Shown piece by piece: positions 5,389 through 6,101 of a DNA stretch of 6,101 bases; within the stretch, counting starts at the first letter, position 1; the number at the start of each line of letters is the position of its first letter. The notes under the pieces are model-generated. The model made no database searches. It was not told the DNA's origin and was given only the letters and a program-made list of their open reading frames with translations. The stretch lies in the NCBI GenBank assembly GCA_014361095.1, contig JACIWF010000068.1:1-6101 (forward strand). The letters run 5' to 3'. A program made the position numbers and the translations under genes. The DNA comes from Hadesarchaea archaeon (GTDB taxonomy: Archaea > Hadarchaeota > Hadarchaeia > Hadarchaeales > Hadarchaeaceae).

Positions 5389-6101
5389 TCAGTAGTGGTG
5401 ACTAACCGAAATTGATAACCTCTGACACTCCCTAAAGAAAGCCAGCGCCTCCTCCTTGGTGAAACCCGCCCGACATTTTATCTTACCGAAACGCAAATGA
5501 ACCAGGTAAGCCCTTTCCAAAGTTTTGTAAGCGGAAGTGAAATAACTTGAAATGGTGATTTTTAAATTTAAGATTTGAAGCATGTATTTCTGCTGAACCT
5601 TAATCTGAACCAAATTGACAAATAAGATCGCGCTTATCCCCAAGCCCAAAACAGACAGTTCTTCTGAAAACCAAATGCTATAGCCAATAGTATCTGTTTG
5701 TGGGACGGTTTCCAAAGTTGCCTGCGGTTTCTGAGAATTATCCACATTATCATCGTTGGAGAAGTCTGCCTGCTGTTCACTCTGGTCGCTATCCATTTTC
5801 TGAACCACCACCTCGTCCAGGTCTGGCGAAATCGCAGCATCAATTTGATTTTCAGAAGTTTGATCATGGATATTAGTTTCCGATCCTAATTCATTTTGCT
5901 CGTTGCTTTGGGTCTGATAATTCAGGTCATTATTGTGTCCCTCCTCCGGCTGGCTAACTGGCTGCTCCCCCAAATAATTATCATCACTGTCATCCAACTG
6001 ATCCTGCTCATCGGCAGTTTGTGGCTGATCCTGAACATTATCCTCCTGCAAATCTGATTCGGGTGGGAAAACGTTCTCTAACTGTTCTGAATTGTTGTCC
6101 T
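5389..6101 (-). CDS. Unrecognised acidic, Gln/Asn-rich protein with one C-terminal hydrophobic segment (partial, 5' end missing)
   Basis: The frame is open from the window edge, giving 236 visible residues; the TTG at 6051 is in-frame but need not be the start. Numbering from the first complete codon, residues 1 to about 138 are low complexity: very rich in Asp, Glu, Gln, Asn and Ser, almost free of Cys and aromatics, and likely disordered. One hydrophobic segment follows (about 147-166, LSVLGLGISAILFVNLVQ), probably a membrane anchor. After a Lys/Gln-rich link and a second amphipathic, beta-like stretch comes a basic module at about 185-228 (YKTLERAYLVHLRFGKIKCR, then a helix with TKEEALAFFRECQRL) that looks folded. 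I do not recognise the family. Topology is unknown; the acidic part could be extracellular and the basic tail cytoplasmic by the positive-inside tendency. Composition differs sharply from its neighbours. T7 follows the stop. Confidence 0.7.
   Translation of the reverse strand, partial: DNNSEQLENVFPPESDLQEDNVQDQPQTADEQDQLDDSDDNYLGEQPVSQPEEGHNNDLNYQTQSNEQNELGSETNIHDQTSENQIDAAISPDLDEVVVQKMDSDQSEQQADFSNDDNVDNSQKPQATLETVPQTDTIGYSIWFSEELSVLGLGISAILFVNLVQIKVQQKYMLQILNLKITISSYFTSAYKTLERAYLVHLRFGKIKCRAGFTKEEALAFFRECQRLSISVSHHY

Noticed and set aside
5634..5889. Minus-strand 77-codon and plus-strand 63-codon frames within the acidic protein gene
   Set aside because: They are alternative frames of a low-complexity coding region. 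The main frame stays open from the window edge to its stop.
1..6101. tRNA, rRNA, CRISPR array, insertion sequence or prophage elements
   Set aside because: No cloverleaf-like sequence, spaced direct repeats, transposase motifs or terminal inverted repeats were seen. Coding genes fill nearly all of the window.

Overview
The window looks archaeal. The evidence is a lipoate-protein ligase split into separate catalytic (LplA) and accessory (LplB) genes, the non-canonical LipS1/LipS2 type of lipoyl synthase, a TatD-like hydrolase of the type mostly seen in archaea (COG1099-like), TATA-like boxes just upstream of gene starts, and oligo-T runs after stop codons. GC content is intermediate. The phylum cannot be assigned from this sequence alone. 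Every credible gene lies on the minus strand, so transcription runs from high to low coordinates.

Region by region, in the direction of transcription: (1) 6101-5389 is the C-terminal part of an unrecognised protein. It has a long acidic, Gln/Asn-rich, probably disordered stretch, one hydrophobic segment and a short basic C-terminal module; its 5' end lies outside the window. (2) 5388-5171 is a gap of about 218 bp with an oligo-T run, a small inverted repeat and a candidate promoter. (3) 5170-4652 is a macro-domain protein (ADP-ribose or derivative binding or hydrolysis). (4) 4614-3847 is a TatD-like TIM-barrel metal-dependent hydrolase. (5) 3800-2111 is an ABC-2 type transporter, ATPase followed by permease. 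(6) 2098-1 is a lipoate assembly set: lplB, lplA, a radical SAM LipS2-like gene, and the first 31 codons of a probable LipS1 that is cut by the window edge and was recovered by reading the short terminal frame.

The ABC ATPase, permease, lplB, lplA and lipS2 genes overlap or nearly touch (11-nt overlap, 12-nt gap, 4-nt gap, 1-nt TGATG overlap). LipS1 follows after 39 nt. This strongly suggests one operon in which a membrane transporter is co-expressed with protein lipoylation. LplA/LplB would attach octanoate or lipoate to a carrier-protein lysine, and LipS1/LipS2 would insert the two sulfurs. The ABC transporter's substrate is unknown. A macro-domain gene close to a lipoate-ligase operon recalls, without proving, the known link between lipoylation and ADP-ribosylation in SirTM operons. 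No RNA genes, mobile elements or CRISPR arrays were seen.
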